DNA of 64,000 bases from Cordilura impudica (GCA_963682025.1 OY821519.1:193575784-193639783); one strand, 5' to 3'. Counted from the first letter of the stretch, positions 53,585 through 64,000 are shown. Numbers and translations are program-made. The notes: generated by a model not told the origin, from the letters alone.

Positions 53585-54785
53585 ATGTGGGAGCTGCCAC
53601 GCTCTGCCGTGTAGCAAATTCCAAAAAATGAATTGAAACAAAAAATTTATTTTAAAAAATAAAAAATTTACCTATAATGCAAAAAGAAAAATTGATATTA
53701 AAGTTGAAAGAACCAATTTTGAGGTAATAAAAGTTGATATTTGAAAAAGCAAAGAAAACTCTATATTCAAAACCAAACGTTTTGTATTGAAAAAAGTAAC
53801 GGGGGTACTCCAAAAAAAGTTTGTTTAAAAAAATTATTCCAAAGAAGTGATTTACCATAACTTCCCAAAAATTAGTTAGGATGTACTTCACATAACTAGT
53901 CCATGTTAAATACATTCTGTTTTATTTGGAAGCTTTTTTTCTTGGTACTGATTTACATATAGTTATTTTTGGCAGGATCAAGTAGATCAATTTTGAGCAA
54001 CATGCACTACATTTGAACTAATGAGTTTTTGTTTGACTTTACAACATGTTCAGATAATTAGGTAAATTGCACTGTAGAACATTTTCGGGGTTTTTATGAG
54101 AGGGGTGAGAAATTAGAAGTCAGGTTGAAAATGCTATTCCAGTACATTAAAACCCACAAAGTGTTTGGCGTTCTCAGGCCAAACCTTTTTATGACCTTCT
54201 ATATTTTTTTCCTTATCTTGATGTTTGTTTGCTTAGTTTTTCTGCTATAACACAAGAACCATTGATGATTTCTCGTTTCATTTTTCATCAAATAGCTACA
54301 GCAAATCAAGTTGGCCTAATTTTATCGAATGTCCTGAGAACGCAAAACTTTTTTGATGTATTACTATACTTTCACCCTGACTTGGTATTTCTCACCCGCA
54401 TAATCGCTGTTGCATTGTGTTATCAGTTGATAATAATGGTTGTGGGTATTATTGTTCCTTTTCACAAATTTCATATGTGTTGTGTTTACAAAGCAATATT
54501 TTTTCACAGATAAAAAATATTAATTATCATGAAAATGTTATTTGAGATCTTGGATGATTCTAATACTTAGACTAACTATGCAGACATTGACGTTTATCCC
54601 AATAAATTCTATAAAATCTTTTCTGTGTCCGTTTCTCTTCTTAGGATAAAAATGATATGGATGCATTTTTGTACATTCACTTTAATTTTTCACTTCTCCA
54701 GCCAATTTTATAGTTGAGTAATGTGGGTTTGTAACATTCTAGATGCTGTTGATGGGTTCTCATTAACACTCATTATTGCCATATT
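53585..54785. other. No gene recognised
   Basis: AT-rich. A 94-codon open frame at 54229-54513 is hydrophobic but unassigned. The pair TTGGCGTTCTCAGG / CCTGAGAACGC (about 54166 and 54332) is a short inverted repeat of unknown meaning. Confidence 0.35.
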
Positions 54786-54786
54786 T

Positions 54787-55000
54787 TTTTTTTTTTATTA
54801 ACCAACACTCAGGGGAAGCCCCCTACAGATGCAGTGCATTGTGTTGATCTCAGGAAAGATATAGATATAGGAAGGAGGAAAGAGGGAGTAGTGTGTTAAT
54901 TTTTTTTTTTTTTTGCAGCAACAGACCAAAGCCTCTGGTGGGAATCGAACCCACGACCCCCGCATGGTAGGCGAGCATGCTACCTACTCACCTCAACAAA
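54787..55000 (-). mobile_element. tRNA-derived SINE
   Basis: Minus strand: GGTAGCATGCTCGCC (A-box-like) and, 30 bases on, GTGGGTTCGATTCCCAC, a perfect T-arm with B box GGTTCGATTCC (54938-54954). A poly(A) stretch, a unique tail (CTACTCCCTCTTTCC...GGGGGCTTCCCCTGAG) and a terminal poly(A) (T run at 54788-54799) follow. A 7-nt loop (CTACCAT) in a short CGC/GCG stem stands where the anticodon arm would be. Internal Pol III promoter, tRNA-unrelated body and A tail define a SINE. No acceptor stem closes, so it is not a tRNA gene. Confidence 0.75.
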
Positions 55001-55012
55001 TGTTGAGGTGTG
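54989..55012. repeat. Near-perfect palindrome at the SINE boundary
   Basis: CACCTCAACA-AA-TGTTGAGGTG, a 10 bp stem with a two-base loop, at the 5' side of the SINE. Could be a target site feature or part of the SINE leader. Confidence 0.7.
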
Positions 55013-55014
55013 AG

Positions 55015-55485
55015 TATTAACATTTGTTGATAAATCTGAAGTGTAGAGTATATATAGTCATGAGCCCAGAATACTTCCCCGTGGGACTCCGGCGTGTATA
55101 GCTTGTGGTGAATTTTTTAAAAATCAAGGACCATATTCTACGGTCCTTGGTTTAACGAAATAAGCACCGAAACGTCATTTAAAATATCTAGTCAGCCATA
55201 ACCGCCAAAAGAATGTATGTAAGTGTCAGGATTTTCGATTTTAATTTTTTAGTGAATTCACGATCATTCGAATATATAATTACGAATTTAAAGCGAAAGT
55301 TATATTTACTTAAGTGAACATTCTGATTAAGTTACATGCTAAAAATAAATCAAAGCTAATAAAAGCAGTCTACTCCTGTAAAATTTTGATTTTTTCCGAC
55401 ATATTTAAGAGAACGTCTAAACGCAGTGTCAGTTTATGTCGAAAGTTCCGCTTCAAACTTTTTTTTGTTATTTTATACATTTCTT
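55015..55485. other. No gene recognised
   Basis: Some sequence (about 55060-55110, minus strand or plus) looks like decayed LINE 3' end ('AGCCCAGAATACTTCCCCGTGGGACTCC'), but the evidence is too thin for a call. Confidence 0.3.
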
Positions 55486-55488
55486 TTT

Positions 55489-56245
55489 TTATACCCTATA
55501 GCACTATGTGGTCAGGCTATAATGAGTTTGCAACTGAGTCTATTTAGCTATGCCCATCTGTCTTTTTGCCTGACTATCGGTCTGTCTGTCCTTTAAACTA
55601 CAGGTCGAATATAAGAATATATTTTTATGAAATTTACTATATCAGCTGTTATCAACCATACTACGAACGCTATTGGAATTGGTGAAAATCGGTGTAACCA
55701 ACTATAAAGGTTGTAAGATCTTCATATTTATATCAATAAAAATTTGCTGTACTTGTGTCCATATGGACAAAGTTTCAGCTCGATCGGATGAGGGGAAGTG
55801 AGGTTTTAATCTCTCCGTGACTGTGCGTGACTATGCGTGACTGTGCGTGACAATGTCAAAGTTAATCTTTTATTACAACAAGTCTATTGACCAAGTTTCA
55901 GATTGATCGGATAAGGGGAAATAACATTTAGATCACTCGTGACTGTGCGTGACTACCCCAAAATTTATCTGTGGTCACAACAAAACTATTGGCCAAGTTT
56001 CAGATCAATTGGATAAGGGGTTGACCCACGACAGACAGACAGACAGAGAGTATGAGTTAAAAGAAAGAGTTTAATAACATCAGATATGAACTTTTTCATA
56101 TCTACGCGGTACAAATTAACACAGCCAAACCTTTCTTATGCTTCTTTTTTCTATCCTCTCATTCCCTCAGCAAAGTCGGATCCAGCACCCCCTCATAGTA
56201 TAGGGTATCATAAAGTCAGTCTAGACTGACCATCATTTTCTGTTT
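55489..56245 (+). mobile_element. Diverged HINE with nested CAGA-type repeat
   Basis: Head TATACCCTATAGCACTATGTGGTC at 55491, tail TAGTATAGGGTATC, palindrome AGTCAGTCTAGACTGACC and CATTTTCTG. The middle (about 55730-56083) is replaced by the repeat seen at 15824-16050 in inverse orientation. It contains GTGACTGTGCGTGACTATGCGTGAC and two parallel 'CAAGTTTCAG..GAT..GGAT.AGGGG' segments, so that repeat is internally duplicated. Confidence 0.7.
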
Positions 56246-56249
56246 TTTT

Positions 56250-57310
56250 TTTTTTTTTTTTGCAAAAATAATTGTATAAAATTTTGCAAGTAAACAACAG
56301 CAAAGAAAAAACTTTTTTGTGAGCTGCTGTTGTTGTTTACTGTTGGCCTAATTTTATTTTATAACAGCAAATGTTGTTTGCAAAGAAATATTATTACTAG
56401 AAACAGAATTAAAACATTCTAGCCAGTAATGACGACTAAGTATTTCCTATTGTATGCGAGGACATGGGTAAAGATTAACTTAAAATATCAAACAAATCCA
56501 AACTAAGTATTGTAAAATTTGGACGGAAGTAATTTCATACAAGACTGCAGCACAAAAAATGCATTAAAAGCATTAGTATATGGGAAATATTTTTCACAAA
56601 CTCCTAACATCATGAACCACAATGTAGGGTAGGGTGTTAGATATGATATGAATTTCCAGTTCTCTGAACTGTGTCATAACAAAATTAAATTCGTTTGATA
56701 GTTTTTACCAATATCAAGCTGAAACAAGTTGAAAGTTGTTAAAAGAAATGCAGCTAGTTAGAAGTTCCAGAAACAAAAAATATAAAATTTAGGGGAAAAT
56801 TTTTCTGCATATTTTCTTCTTCTTGTAGTTGCAAGAATCTCATTAAAATATTCGTATAGGAATAATATATTTTTTTTTTTTGTTATTTTTTGTCATGAAA
56901 ATTGAATTAAAACACATATCAAATATTTTGCGAATGGTGGAAAATATTAAATTGCGTACTTATAAATTGAATAACATGTACATTCTAATTCTAATGGTAA
57001 TTGAGGAAATACTAATTTAATATTGAGAAAATGTGAATGAAAAATTGAAATTGAGAAAGCCCAACTGATATTGAGGCATTAATAATTGAAATGGAGCAAC
57101 TAAAAGTATTATGTAAAACAAGTAAGCAGAAACAAAATTTGAGTTATGAAATGTGCTTAAGAATGTGTAAGAAATCAAACTCACGACTTAAAATATGTTA
57201 AATCGGACTCATCATTAGACTGTTTATATGTTTTAAAAGCCTTACTCTTAACATTCTTTAAGTTAATGAGTCTCCTATTAAGCCAATGAGGCTTATTATT
57301 TAAAGACTGT
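56250..57310. other. No gene recognised
   Basis: AT-rich, with poly(T) at 56244-56263 and an inverted GCAAATAACAACAGCA / TGCTGTTGTTGTTTACTG pair near 56285-56350. No coding similarity. Confidence 0.4.
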
Positions 57311-57315
57311 CTTTT

Positions 57316-58460
57316 CTACGGTATCATCAACCTCACCGAAAAATTAATGTTATCCAATAAAAATTGATACATCTTTTCAGGGTTATTACAATTTGATATG
57401 AGTTGCCAATCCACAGAATTTAAAAAACCATTTATCGGTAAATAATTGCCCTTTGAAAAATTAAATAATTTTATGATGCTATCAGATTTTTTTTCAAAAG
57501 CATAAAATTCAAAAGATATCACAACTGCTTTATGATGAACGGTATTTCTTGAAATTGGGCTGAGACGCAAATCCCAAGATGATCTAAAGCCATTGGATAT
57601 AGAGAACGAATTAAGGGTTCTGCCAATGGCATTTTTTATGCCGTTAACCTGATTAAATTCATGGGAAAAGAAAACTAGTAACAGTTTCATCATTAGCAAA
57701 TTTAATATCATAAGGTAATAAAATATTATCTTCTAAAAAACAATTTAAATTAGGAAGATTAAAGTCACCTAAAATAATTTCGTCTTGATTATTTCAAGAT
57801 AAATCATATCAATGTTTTTGTTAAATATCATTACAATTTTCTGAAGTAATATAAGACACAATAAAATATATAGAATTGTTACTTGAAAACACAACTTCAA
57901 CACAAAGTTGATCTATAATTCCAATAGAATTAAAAGGTATTAAATTACAAGAAATATCACCTCTTACAGCTAACAATACTCCACCACCTCTTTGATGCCC
58001 TCCTAGTAAATAGCATCTGTCACAACGAAAAACAGTAGTCATCAAAAGATTCAGAATAATATTAATATCATCAGATAACCAAGATTCAGTTATAGCAAAT
58101 ACATCATATTCTCTTAATGAAGTAGCAAGAGAAAATAGCGTAGATTTAGTTCTTATTCGACTGGCATTTTGGTAATAAACAGAATATGTATACCGTAATT
58201 TCTTATTACTGTTTTGTTGAGATTTTGCAAAGGTTGGTGAATAATACGGATAAAAATGAGTTGGTGAGTTATTCGATGGTTGAATAAAAGTAGATAAATC
58301 ATGAGGATAGAGCGATTGGCGAATTCGATTTATATGATGCGATGAATTTAAGACATCATTTACGAAGCACTTTGTAGATCTGCTGGTTTTTTTGGTAAAA
58401 AAATACACGGACGAATTTTAATGTCCAAAGGCCACAGAGAAGATTTAATAATCTCATCAT
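57316..58460 (-). pseudogene. LINE endonuclease (APE-type) domain
   Basis: Minus strand, start to end: a Ser/Pro/Asn-rich leader, YYQNASRIRTKSTLF (family 'YqNvrglrtK...l'), YDVFAITESWLSDDI (catalytic Glu of 'i.lTETWL'), RCDR...GGHQRGGGVLLAV (family 'R.DR....GGGvlia'), CVEVVF and YFIVSYI. After a frameshift at about 57720-57815 come FFSHEFNQVNGI, PISRNTVHHKAVVI (equivalent of 'SDH..i', with catalytic H) and a C-terminal stretch ending in a stop. This is the AP-endonuclease of a Jockey/CR1/I-type LINE. RT is absent, so the copy is truncated. It could belong to the same family as the RT pieces at 7.2 or 46 kb. Confidence 0.7.
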
Positions 58461-58465
58461 AAAAA

Positions 58466-59253
58466 CAAGTAAGAAAATTATAGTCGGTCTAGACCGACTA
58501 TACGATACCCTATACCATGCGTTTAGAAACCCTATCTCTTAGGCCCAACTAACTGGACATAGAAAATAAGCAAAAACCAAATTTGAGTGGATTTTTATTA
58601 ATTTTTTTGGCTGCAGATATGAACAATTTCATATCGAATACTTTATCTATTTGGGGACTAGGTCCAAAAATGGACCGATCCTGATCATGTTTGGTAAAGT
58701 CTCTTGTATTTTTCAAAAATATATACAAACAAAATCTGAGAAGAATTAGTGCAATATTTTTGTTTTTTAATAGATTTAAGTGAAGATCGGGAAGCAGCTC
58801 TATATGGGGCCAAACGGATAATTTTTGAACTACTCATTAATGGACGTAATGAATGCATACAAAACCCAATTTGAGTAAGATCTATATGACAATTTGGATC
58901 TTATGGCAATTTATGTCGATTTCATAGGGGTAATTTGTATGGGGGCTAGGTCCGAACATTTACCGCTTCTCACCAATTTCAATAGCATTTATTCCATGGC
59001 CGATAAAAGCTTATATACCAAATTTCATCAAAATATATTCATATTTGCGACCTGCAGTTTGATTACAAGGTTTACATGGACACACAGACGGACGGACGGA
59101 CGGACAGACGGACAGACGGACGGACGGACATTGTTAAATCAACTCAGAAAGTGATTCTGATTCGATCGGTATAATTAAAGATGGGTCTAGGTCAAATATT
59201 TTTGGTTGTTACAAACAGCAGCACAAAGTCATTATACCCAAACCACATAGTGG
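58466..59253 (-). mobile_element. HINE copy, head end clipped
   Basis: Tail CAAGTAAGAAAATTATAG at 58466, palindrome intact, long (GACG)n/(GACA)n array at about 59090-59128. The copy stops at CACATAGTGG, before the outermost inverted repeat, and abuts the Harbinger pseudogene region. Confidence 0.85.
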
Positions 59254-59339
59254 CCATCTTAAAAAACCAATGATTACCGAAACCTATATTTTATAATTGA
59301 GGCCCTATGCTCCTTTTAGGAACGAAAACCAAGAACAAT

Positions 59340-60941
59340 TCGAACTCATCCAAATTATATTCATTTATATAATGATTTGGAGTTTTGTCAGCGATTCCGC
59401 TTGCTCAAATCATCGGCTTATATGATGTTGGAGCTCATAGGACCACATATTAAAAATCCAATTACTTAGTACGCATTTCTATTCAGTTTTATGGACTTTT
59501 AAAATTATTTAACAAATTATTTTTAGGAACAATGCTTTGTCGGAAGAACAGATGTTATTAATAAAATTGCGGTTGTATGCAACTGGGGGAATGATAATGA
59601 CGATTGGAGATTTTAATGGAATATCTAAATCTACCATTTCAAAAGTAGTTACGAAAGTTTCTCATAATATTGCCCTTTTAAGGGCCCATGCAAACGAATT
59701 TTTATAAAATTGCAAAATTTCCAAAAGTGGTTGCAGTTGTTGACAGCACTCATGTTAAAATTATATCCCCAGGTAACGAACATTATTTTAAATATTTTTA
59801 CTTTAAACTATTTTATTTATTTTAGGTGGGACAAATGCGGAGATCTATTGCAACAGAAAAGGTTTTTTTTCATAAATATGCAAACGACGTGTGATGCCAA
59901 TCTCAAAATCACAAATATAGTAGCTCGTTGGTAAGGATCAGTCAATGATTCAAATATTTTTCGGAATTCTAAAATTTATTCCCGATTTGAGAGCGGAGAG
60001 TTTGGCGATAGTTTAATATTGGGAGACAGTGGATATCCAAATAAAAAAAATATTATGACTCTTTCATTAAACCCCAAAAATGCAGAAGAAAATCTGTATA
60101 ATGAGTCGCAAAATTAGAACACGTTACTCTGTTGAAATAAGCTATGGGGTTCGGAAAGGAAGATTTCCAATTTTATCTTTGGGCCTTCGTATAATGACTT
60201 ATAATGACTTTGTGCTGCTGTTTGTAACAACCAAAAATATTTGACCTAGACCCATCTTTAATTATACCGATCGAATCAGAATCACTTTCTGAGTTGACTT
60301 AACAATGTCCGTCCGTCCGTCTGTCCGTCTGCCCGTCCGTCCGTCCGTCTGTGTGTCCATGTAAACCTTGTAATCCAACTGCAGGTCGCAAATATGAATA
60401 TATTTTGATGAAATTTGGTATATAAGCTTTTATCGGCCATGGAATGAATGCTATTGAAATTGGTGAGAAGCGGTAAATGTTCGGACCTAGCCCCCATACA
60501 AATTACCCCTATGAAATCGACATAAATTGCCATAAGATCCAAATTGTCATATAGATCTTACTCAAATTGGGTTTTGTATGCATTCATTACGTCCATTAAT
60601 GAGTAGTTCAAAAATTATCCCTTTGGCCCCATATAGAGCTGCTTCCCGATCATCACTTAAATCTATTAAAAAACAAAAATATTGCACTAATTCTTCTAAG
60701 ATTTTGTTTGTATATATTTTTGCAAAATACAAGAGACTTTACCAAACATGATCAGGATCGGTCCATTTTTGGACCTAGTCCCCAAATTAATAATAATACT
60801 AATTTGCAAAATTTAGAAAACCATTTGGAAGAAGCTGTGGACTTTGTACTTTCAGTACCTAATAATAGAGATTCAAGTCATGATTCCAACAACTTAGTAC
60901 GACGTGTTCTAATAAATGATTACTTTAAAAAGTTGTTGTAA
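59340..60941 (+). pseudogene. PIF/Harbinger transposase (HARBI1-like) pseudogene with introns
   Basis: Exon-like blocks in order: NDLEFCQRFRLLKSSAYMMLEL (59370-59440); ALSEEQMLLIKLRLYATGG and GISKSTISKVVTKVS (59530-59680); FPKVVAVVDSTHVKI (catalytic 'G.iDgTHi.I', first Asp present); NAEIYCNRKGFF (family 'Y.nRKg.ySin.q'); ANLKITNIVARW; SVNDSNIFRNS ('GS.HDs.i...S'); and ILGDSGYP ('LlGDsgYp'). Two GT..AG gaps of 53-58 nt (59773-59825, clear; 59469-59526, likely) have the size of fly introns. A HINE (60196-60787) splits off the C-terminal piece NHLEEAVDF...RRVLINDYFKKLL (ending 60941). Stops and shifts are present. Confidence 0.75.
60196..60787 (+). mobile_element. HINE copy lacking both ends, inside the Harbinger pseudogene
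   Basis: Starts at CATTATA-like GACTTTGTGCTGCTGTTTG and stops at GGACCTAGTCCCC. (GTCC)/(GTCT) array at about 60305-60352. It shares the unusual variants AAATGTTCGGACC and CACTAATTCTTCT with the minus-strand copy at 58466-59253, so these two are close relatives. Confidence 0.8.
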
Positions 60942-61269
60942 TCAAATTGGGTACAAATTAATTTTAGTGACACCTTCACAAAATGAAGGAAGCTCTGTCG
61001 GTTTCAGAAAAGCTCATGATGAGTCCAATGATGCCTAATTTAATAAGCATAACATAAAAACCAGTTGCACTTATTATGTACATATTAGTTTTTATTAATA
61101 TTTAAATTAATATTTGTAATAAATAATAAAAAAAACTAAAGATAAAACAAAAATTGTTTAATATTATTTTTATTAAGAATAAAATATAACAATACAATTC
61201 ATGGACTTTTTTTTAACAAAAATTAAAAAGTAATAAGTATAAATCATAAAATAATATAAATAATCTTAT

Positions 61270-61575
61270 CTTCAACAAAGGAAATTGATTTCTTATTGCA
61301 TTTGGTGGAAAAAAAGAAGGACACAATTGAATGCAAGAAGATAGACCGTACCTTTTCCGAAGAAAAAAATAAATGTGTGGAGGAAAATTTAGTGTGATGT
61401 TGACTCAAATTTCAATAGTAACAGCTCATTTAAGACCCTAAAAACCAAATGTGAAAACTTACAAAAAAATGCGAAACAAAACTACGCCAAAGACAAACAA
61501 GCCTTGTATAAAACAGGAGGCGGACCAAAGGCAGCATCAAATGTATCTGTTGTCATTGAACCTATTTGCGATTTA
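61270..61575 (+). pseudogene. Myb/SANT-like DNA-binding protein remnant (Harbinger partner)
   Basis: Reads FSTKEIDFLLHLVEKKKDTIECKKIDR ('fs..Ek.lLl.lv.k.k..ie.kktd'), then after a frameshift TLKTKCENLQKNAKQNYAKDKQALYKTGGGP ('qLk.k..nlkk.ak.......kTGGGp'). This trihelix/Myb-SANT domain is what the second gene of PIF/Harbinger elements encodes, where it helps carry the transposase to DNA. Its place just downstream of the transposase remnant supports that pairing. Zeste-like and MSANTD proteins share the domain. Confidence 0.55.
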
Positions 61576-61639
61576 AGATTAAAAACAAAATACAGAAACT
61601 AAAAAAAAAAAGCGATACAAAACTACGCCAAGGGAAAGC

Positions 61640-61940
61640 AATGTACATACGAATCCCTATTCCTCCATAGTGTTTTGTTCGTTTCTTTTTAATTCATTAA
61701 TTTCAAACTCCAATTTAATTTTTTTTTAATTCCACTCGTCTTCAATAACTTTCATTTCCAGCTTCAATTTTTTTAATTTCATTTCGCCAATTCAGCCCAA
61801 ACGTCTTTTGTTTTTTCTTCCAGTATGGAGTGATTTATGTTTCTCCATTTTCAACATTTTAGGAGACTATTTGGTGCCCGCTCAATCGAGATCCATTCCA
61901 CTTCTTCCTCTTCTGTATTTGTGTCTGAAGCTTCGAATTC
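61640..61940 (-). pseudogene. Coiled-coil remnant, probably of a Myb/SANT-type protein
   Basis: Minus strand: EASDTNTEEEEVEW (acidic), then LKKLKLEMKVIEDEWN and KLEFEINELKRNEQN, which form heptads. This acidic plus coiled-coil C-terminus is common in Myb/SANT-like partner proteins, but it is on the opposite strand to the domain at 61270, so an inversion or a second copy must be assumed. Confidence 0.3.
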
Positions 61941-62397
61941 TTAAAAGATATACATATAAAAAATGGTAATAAAAAATGCTTTTATAAAAGAAATTGTTTT
62001 GTTTTTCTTTTTATTTGGCATTTGTAATATTACCATATAATTGATAAGAAATTGTTAATGGTGCCACTATTTCTTTGGTTTAAAGTATGGAAGCTGTGAA
62101 TTCTTAAACTACTACTGAAAAACAACAAGAGAGATTAAAGCCAGTTTACAATTGTTTTGAGTTTAACTAACGGACAATTAAACCAAGTTTAATTCACATC
62201 CCAAAAACTGACTCTAAGTGTATTGAGATATAGGGCATAAGGTGATGAAATATTTAAAAATAGTTTAGGAAAAGCACTAAAAATGCCTCCTATATTAATC
62301 CGTATATACAAAATGAACTAATAAATATAATTGGAAAATAAATTCAAAAAACATTGTGAAAGAAGTTAACGATGCTGCTTTTTTCCTACATTAGCTA

Positions 62398-62905
62398 ATG
62401 AAACGACTGACATCAGCGGAAAAAACAGTTGACAAAAGTCCGATTCAAATTAAAGAATATTTTTTTAACATTGTCGATATAAATGGAACAACAGTACAAG
62501 AAATTTCACAAACTTTACTTGAGACAGTCAAAAATCTAGGCCTTGATTTGAATATGTTGAAAGGACAAGGGTATGACGGTGCCGCAAACATGTTTGGATG
62601 GCATAATGGCTTTGAAGCCATAATAATACAAACGTATCCAAGCGTTATTTATGTCCATTGAGCCTCACATGCCCTTAATTTGTGTCTCGCTATGGCATCA
62701 ACAATTGTAGAAATAATAATTATTTTCGAGGGTCTTCAAAAAGGACATGCATTTTGTCAAACAAATTTCAAGAACGCGGATAATCTGTTAAAAGACTGCA
62801 CTTGTACTGCGAAACTCGATGGTTTGCACGGCACAATTGTGCAAAAATATTTTACAATTCAATACCACTATTAATTGAAGCCTTGGAAAATATGGGCGAT
62901 AACGG
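62398..62905 (+). pseudogene. hAT-type transposase fragment (ZMYM1/DUF4371-like)
   Basis: The first frame reads RLTSAEKTVDKSPIQIKEYF, TTVQEISQTLLETVKNLGLDLNML, KGQGYDGAANMFGWHNGFEAII and YPSVIYVH. This is the 'RGQgYDGA.nMsG...G.qa.I......a.yvHC.aH.LNL' region that contains a catalytic Asp. The expected Cys after YVH is a TGA stop (62659), and ASHALNLCLAMA follows in the same frame. A frameshift near 62810 is needed to read TRWFARHN and PLLIEALENMGDN ('TRW..R......l......li..L..'). The block ends at a GGTAAG donor-like site (62905), so more exons may have existed. Confidence 0.7.
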
Positions 62906-62909
62906 TAAG

Positions 62910-63138
62910 TTTTTAAAGAAATACTTTTTATAAATAGAAGACTTAATGTAAGTATTGGGTAAAAACACGTAAAATCAACCAAAAAATAGCAATTTTGGCT
63001 TCACTGCCTATGAATTAATTTAGTGTAGTTAAAAATCGGTCTTTTTTTTTTGTATTTAAAAAATTTTGATGTGAAGGCAAAATACCAATTTCTTGAATGT
63101 TGTCATTATTAATACAATATTGTTCATCACATCATGCT
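62910..63138. other. No gene recognised
   Basis: AT-rich sequence between the hAT fragment and the next HINE. Confidence 0.5.
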
Positions 63139-63141
63139 AGG

Positions 63142-63180
63142 TATAGTCGGTCTAGACCGACTATAATTTTCTTACTTGTT
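63142..63180 (+). mobile_element. HINE tail only, abutting the next copy
   Basis: GTATAGTCGGTCTAGACCGAC...CTTACTTGTT with nothing of the body. It is followed directly by the head of a full copy, in the same orientation. Confidence 0.8.
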
Positions 63181-63966
63181 TTTATACCCTATACCACTAT
63201 GTGGTTTGGGTATAATGACTTTGTGCTGCTGTTAGTAACAACCAAAAATATTTGACCCAGACCCATCTTTAATTATACCGATCGAATCAGAATCACTTTT
63301 TGAGTTGATTTAACAATGTCCGTCCGTCCGTCAGTCCGTCCGTCCGTCTGTGTGTCCATGTAAAGCTTGTAATCAAAGTGCAGGTCGCAAATATGAATAT
63401 ATGAAATTTGGTATATAAGCTTTTGTCGGCCATGGGATGAACGCTATTAAAATTGGTGAAATTCGGTCCATGTTCAGACCTAGCCCCCATACAAATTACC
63501 CCTATGAAATCGACATAAATTGCCATAAGATCCAAATTGTCATATAGATCTTACTCAAATTGGGTTTGCATGCGTTCATTACATCCATTAATGAGTAGTC
63601 CAAAAATGATCCCTTTGGCCCCATACAGAGCTGCTTCCCGATATTCACTTAAATCTATTAAAAAACAAAAATATTGCACTGATTCTTCTCAAATTTGGTT
63701 TGTATAGGTTTTTGCAAAATACAAGAGACGTTACCAACCATGGTCAGGATCGGTCCATTTTTGGACCTAGTCCCCATGTAGATATAGCATCTGATATGAA
63801 CTTTTTCATATCTGCAGCCAAAAAAATTAATAAAAATCCCACTCAAATATGGTTTTTGCTTATTTTCTATGTCCAGTTAGTTGGGCCTAAGAGATAGGGT
63901 TTCCAAACGCATGGTATAGGGTATCGTATAGTTGGTCTAGACCGACTATAATTTTCTTACTTGTTT
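63181..63966 (+). mobile_element. HINE copy, complete
   Basis: Head TTTATACCCTATACCACTATG at 63181, (GTCC)n at about 63320-63348 with one GTCA unit, tail inverted repeat, palindrome with one change (TTGGTCTAGACCGA) and end CTTACTTGTT at 63966, followed by a T run. Confidence 0.88.
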
Positions 63967-64000
63967 TTTTTTTGTTTTGTTCCATAGTGTAATTTTCCCT

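Noticed and set aside
53652..53915. 87-codon Phe-rich minus-strand frame
   Set aside because: AT-rich chance frame with no motif and no repeat context.
54930..54990. A genuine tRNA gene
   Set aside because: The T arm is perfect, but no acceptor stem can be closed, and an A run plus an unrelated tail follow, as in SINEs.

Overview
The window is AT-rich animal DNA with no convincing host gene. Almost everything recognisable is a transposable element or its remains. The mix suggests an arthropod, most likely a fly (Diptera). The clues are many DINE-1/Helentron-type short elements with a (GTCC)n core, canonical Helitrons, a Ty3/gypsy element with a TATA plus TCAGTT initiator promoter, transposon introns of about 55 nt, and remnants of Jockey-, I-, CR1- and RTE-like LINEs and of mariner, Tc1, piggyBac, hAT and PIF/Harbinger transposons. 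The species is not determined.

Layout. 0-3.7 kb: a HINE, then mariner, piggyBac and Jockey-like LINE ORF1 remnants. 3.76-10.74 kb: a decayed Helitron, split at about 4.52-8.61 kb by a segment with inverted-repeat ends that itself holds a CACGCC-type repeat, a HINE and a minus-strand LINE with an Asn-rich stretch. 10.7-14.7 kb: short Helitrons, a transposase remnant and one unassigned 177-codon ORF. 14.7-27.2 kb: an old LINE with RNase H, carrying HINE insertions and then a 10.4 kb Ty3/gypsy LTR retrotransposon (16530-26938). 27.2-34.2 kb: HINE debris, a Tc1 remnant apparently interrupted by an RTE LINE, a fragment of an arthropod repeat protein of unknown class, and a mariner with both TIRs. 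34.6-39.0 kb: short Helitron, larger Helitron (with a HINE inside), short Helitron, almost end to end. 40.6-46.6 kb: one minus-strand LINE with RNase H cut up by HINEs, tandem repeats, a foldback element and a TTA-flanked MITE. 46.8-57.3 kb: short Helitrons, HINEs, a 1.8 kb (TTAAAAA)n array and a tRNA-derived SINE. 57.3-64 kb: a LINE endonuclease fragment, HINEs, a PIF/Harbinger transposase pseudogene with introns and a possible Myb/SANT partner, and a hAT fragment.

The LTR retrotransposon is the youngest and most complete feature. Its two 2248 bp LTRs show no difference that I found. It has a 4 bp target duplication (ATGC), a tRNA-Lys-type primer site, Gag with an N-terminal SAP-like motif, a canonical -1 slippery heptamer between gag and pol, and a third ORF of unknown function. 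Each LTR holds about 34 copies of a GC-rich minisatellite, placed so that it would be transcribed at both ends of the genomic RNA. A single-base frameshift just after the RT YLDD motif should inactivate this copy.

The genes do not form a host pathway. Working relationships exist only inside elements: gag/pol/ORF3 in the LTR element, transposase plus Myb/SANT protein in the Harbinger region, and non-autonomous HINEs, short Helitrons and MITEs that depend on enzymes encoded elsewhere. The dense nesting fits heterochromatin or a transposon graveyard.
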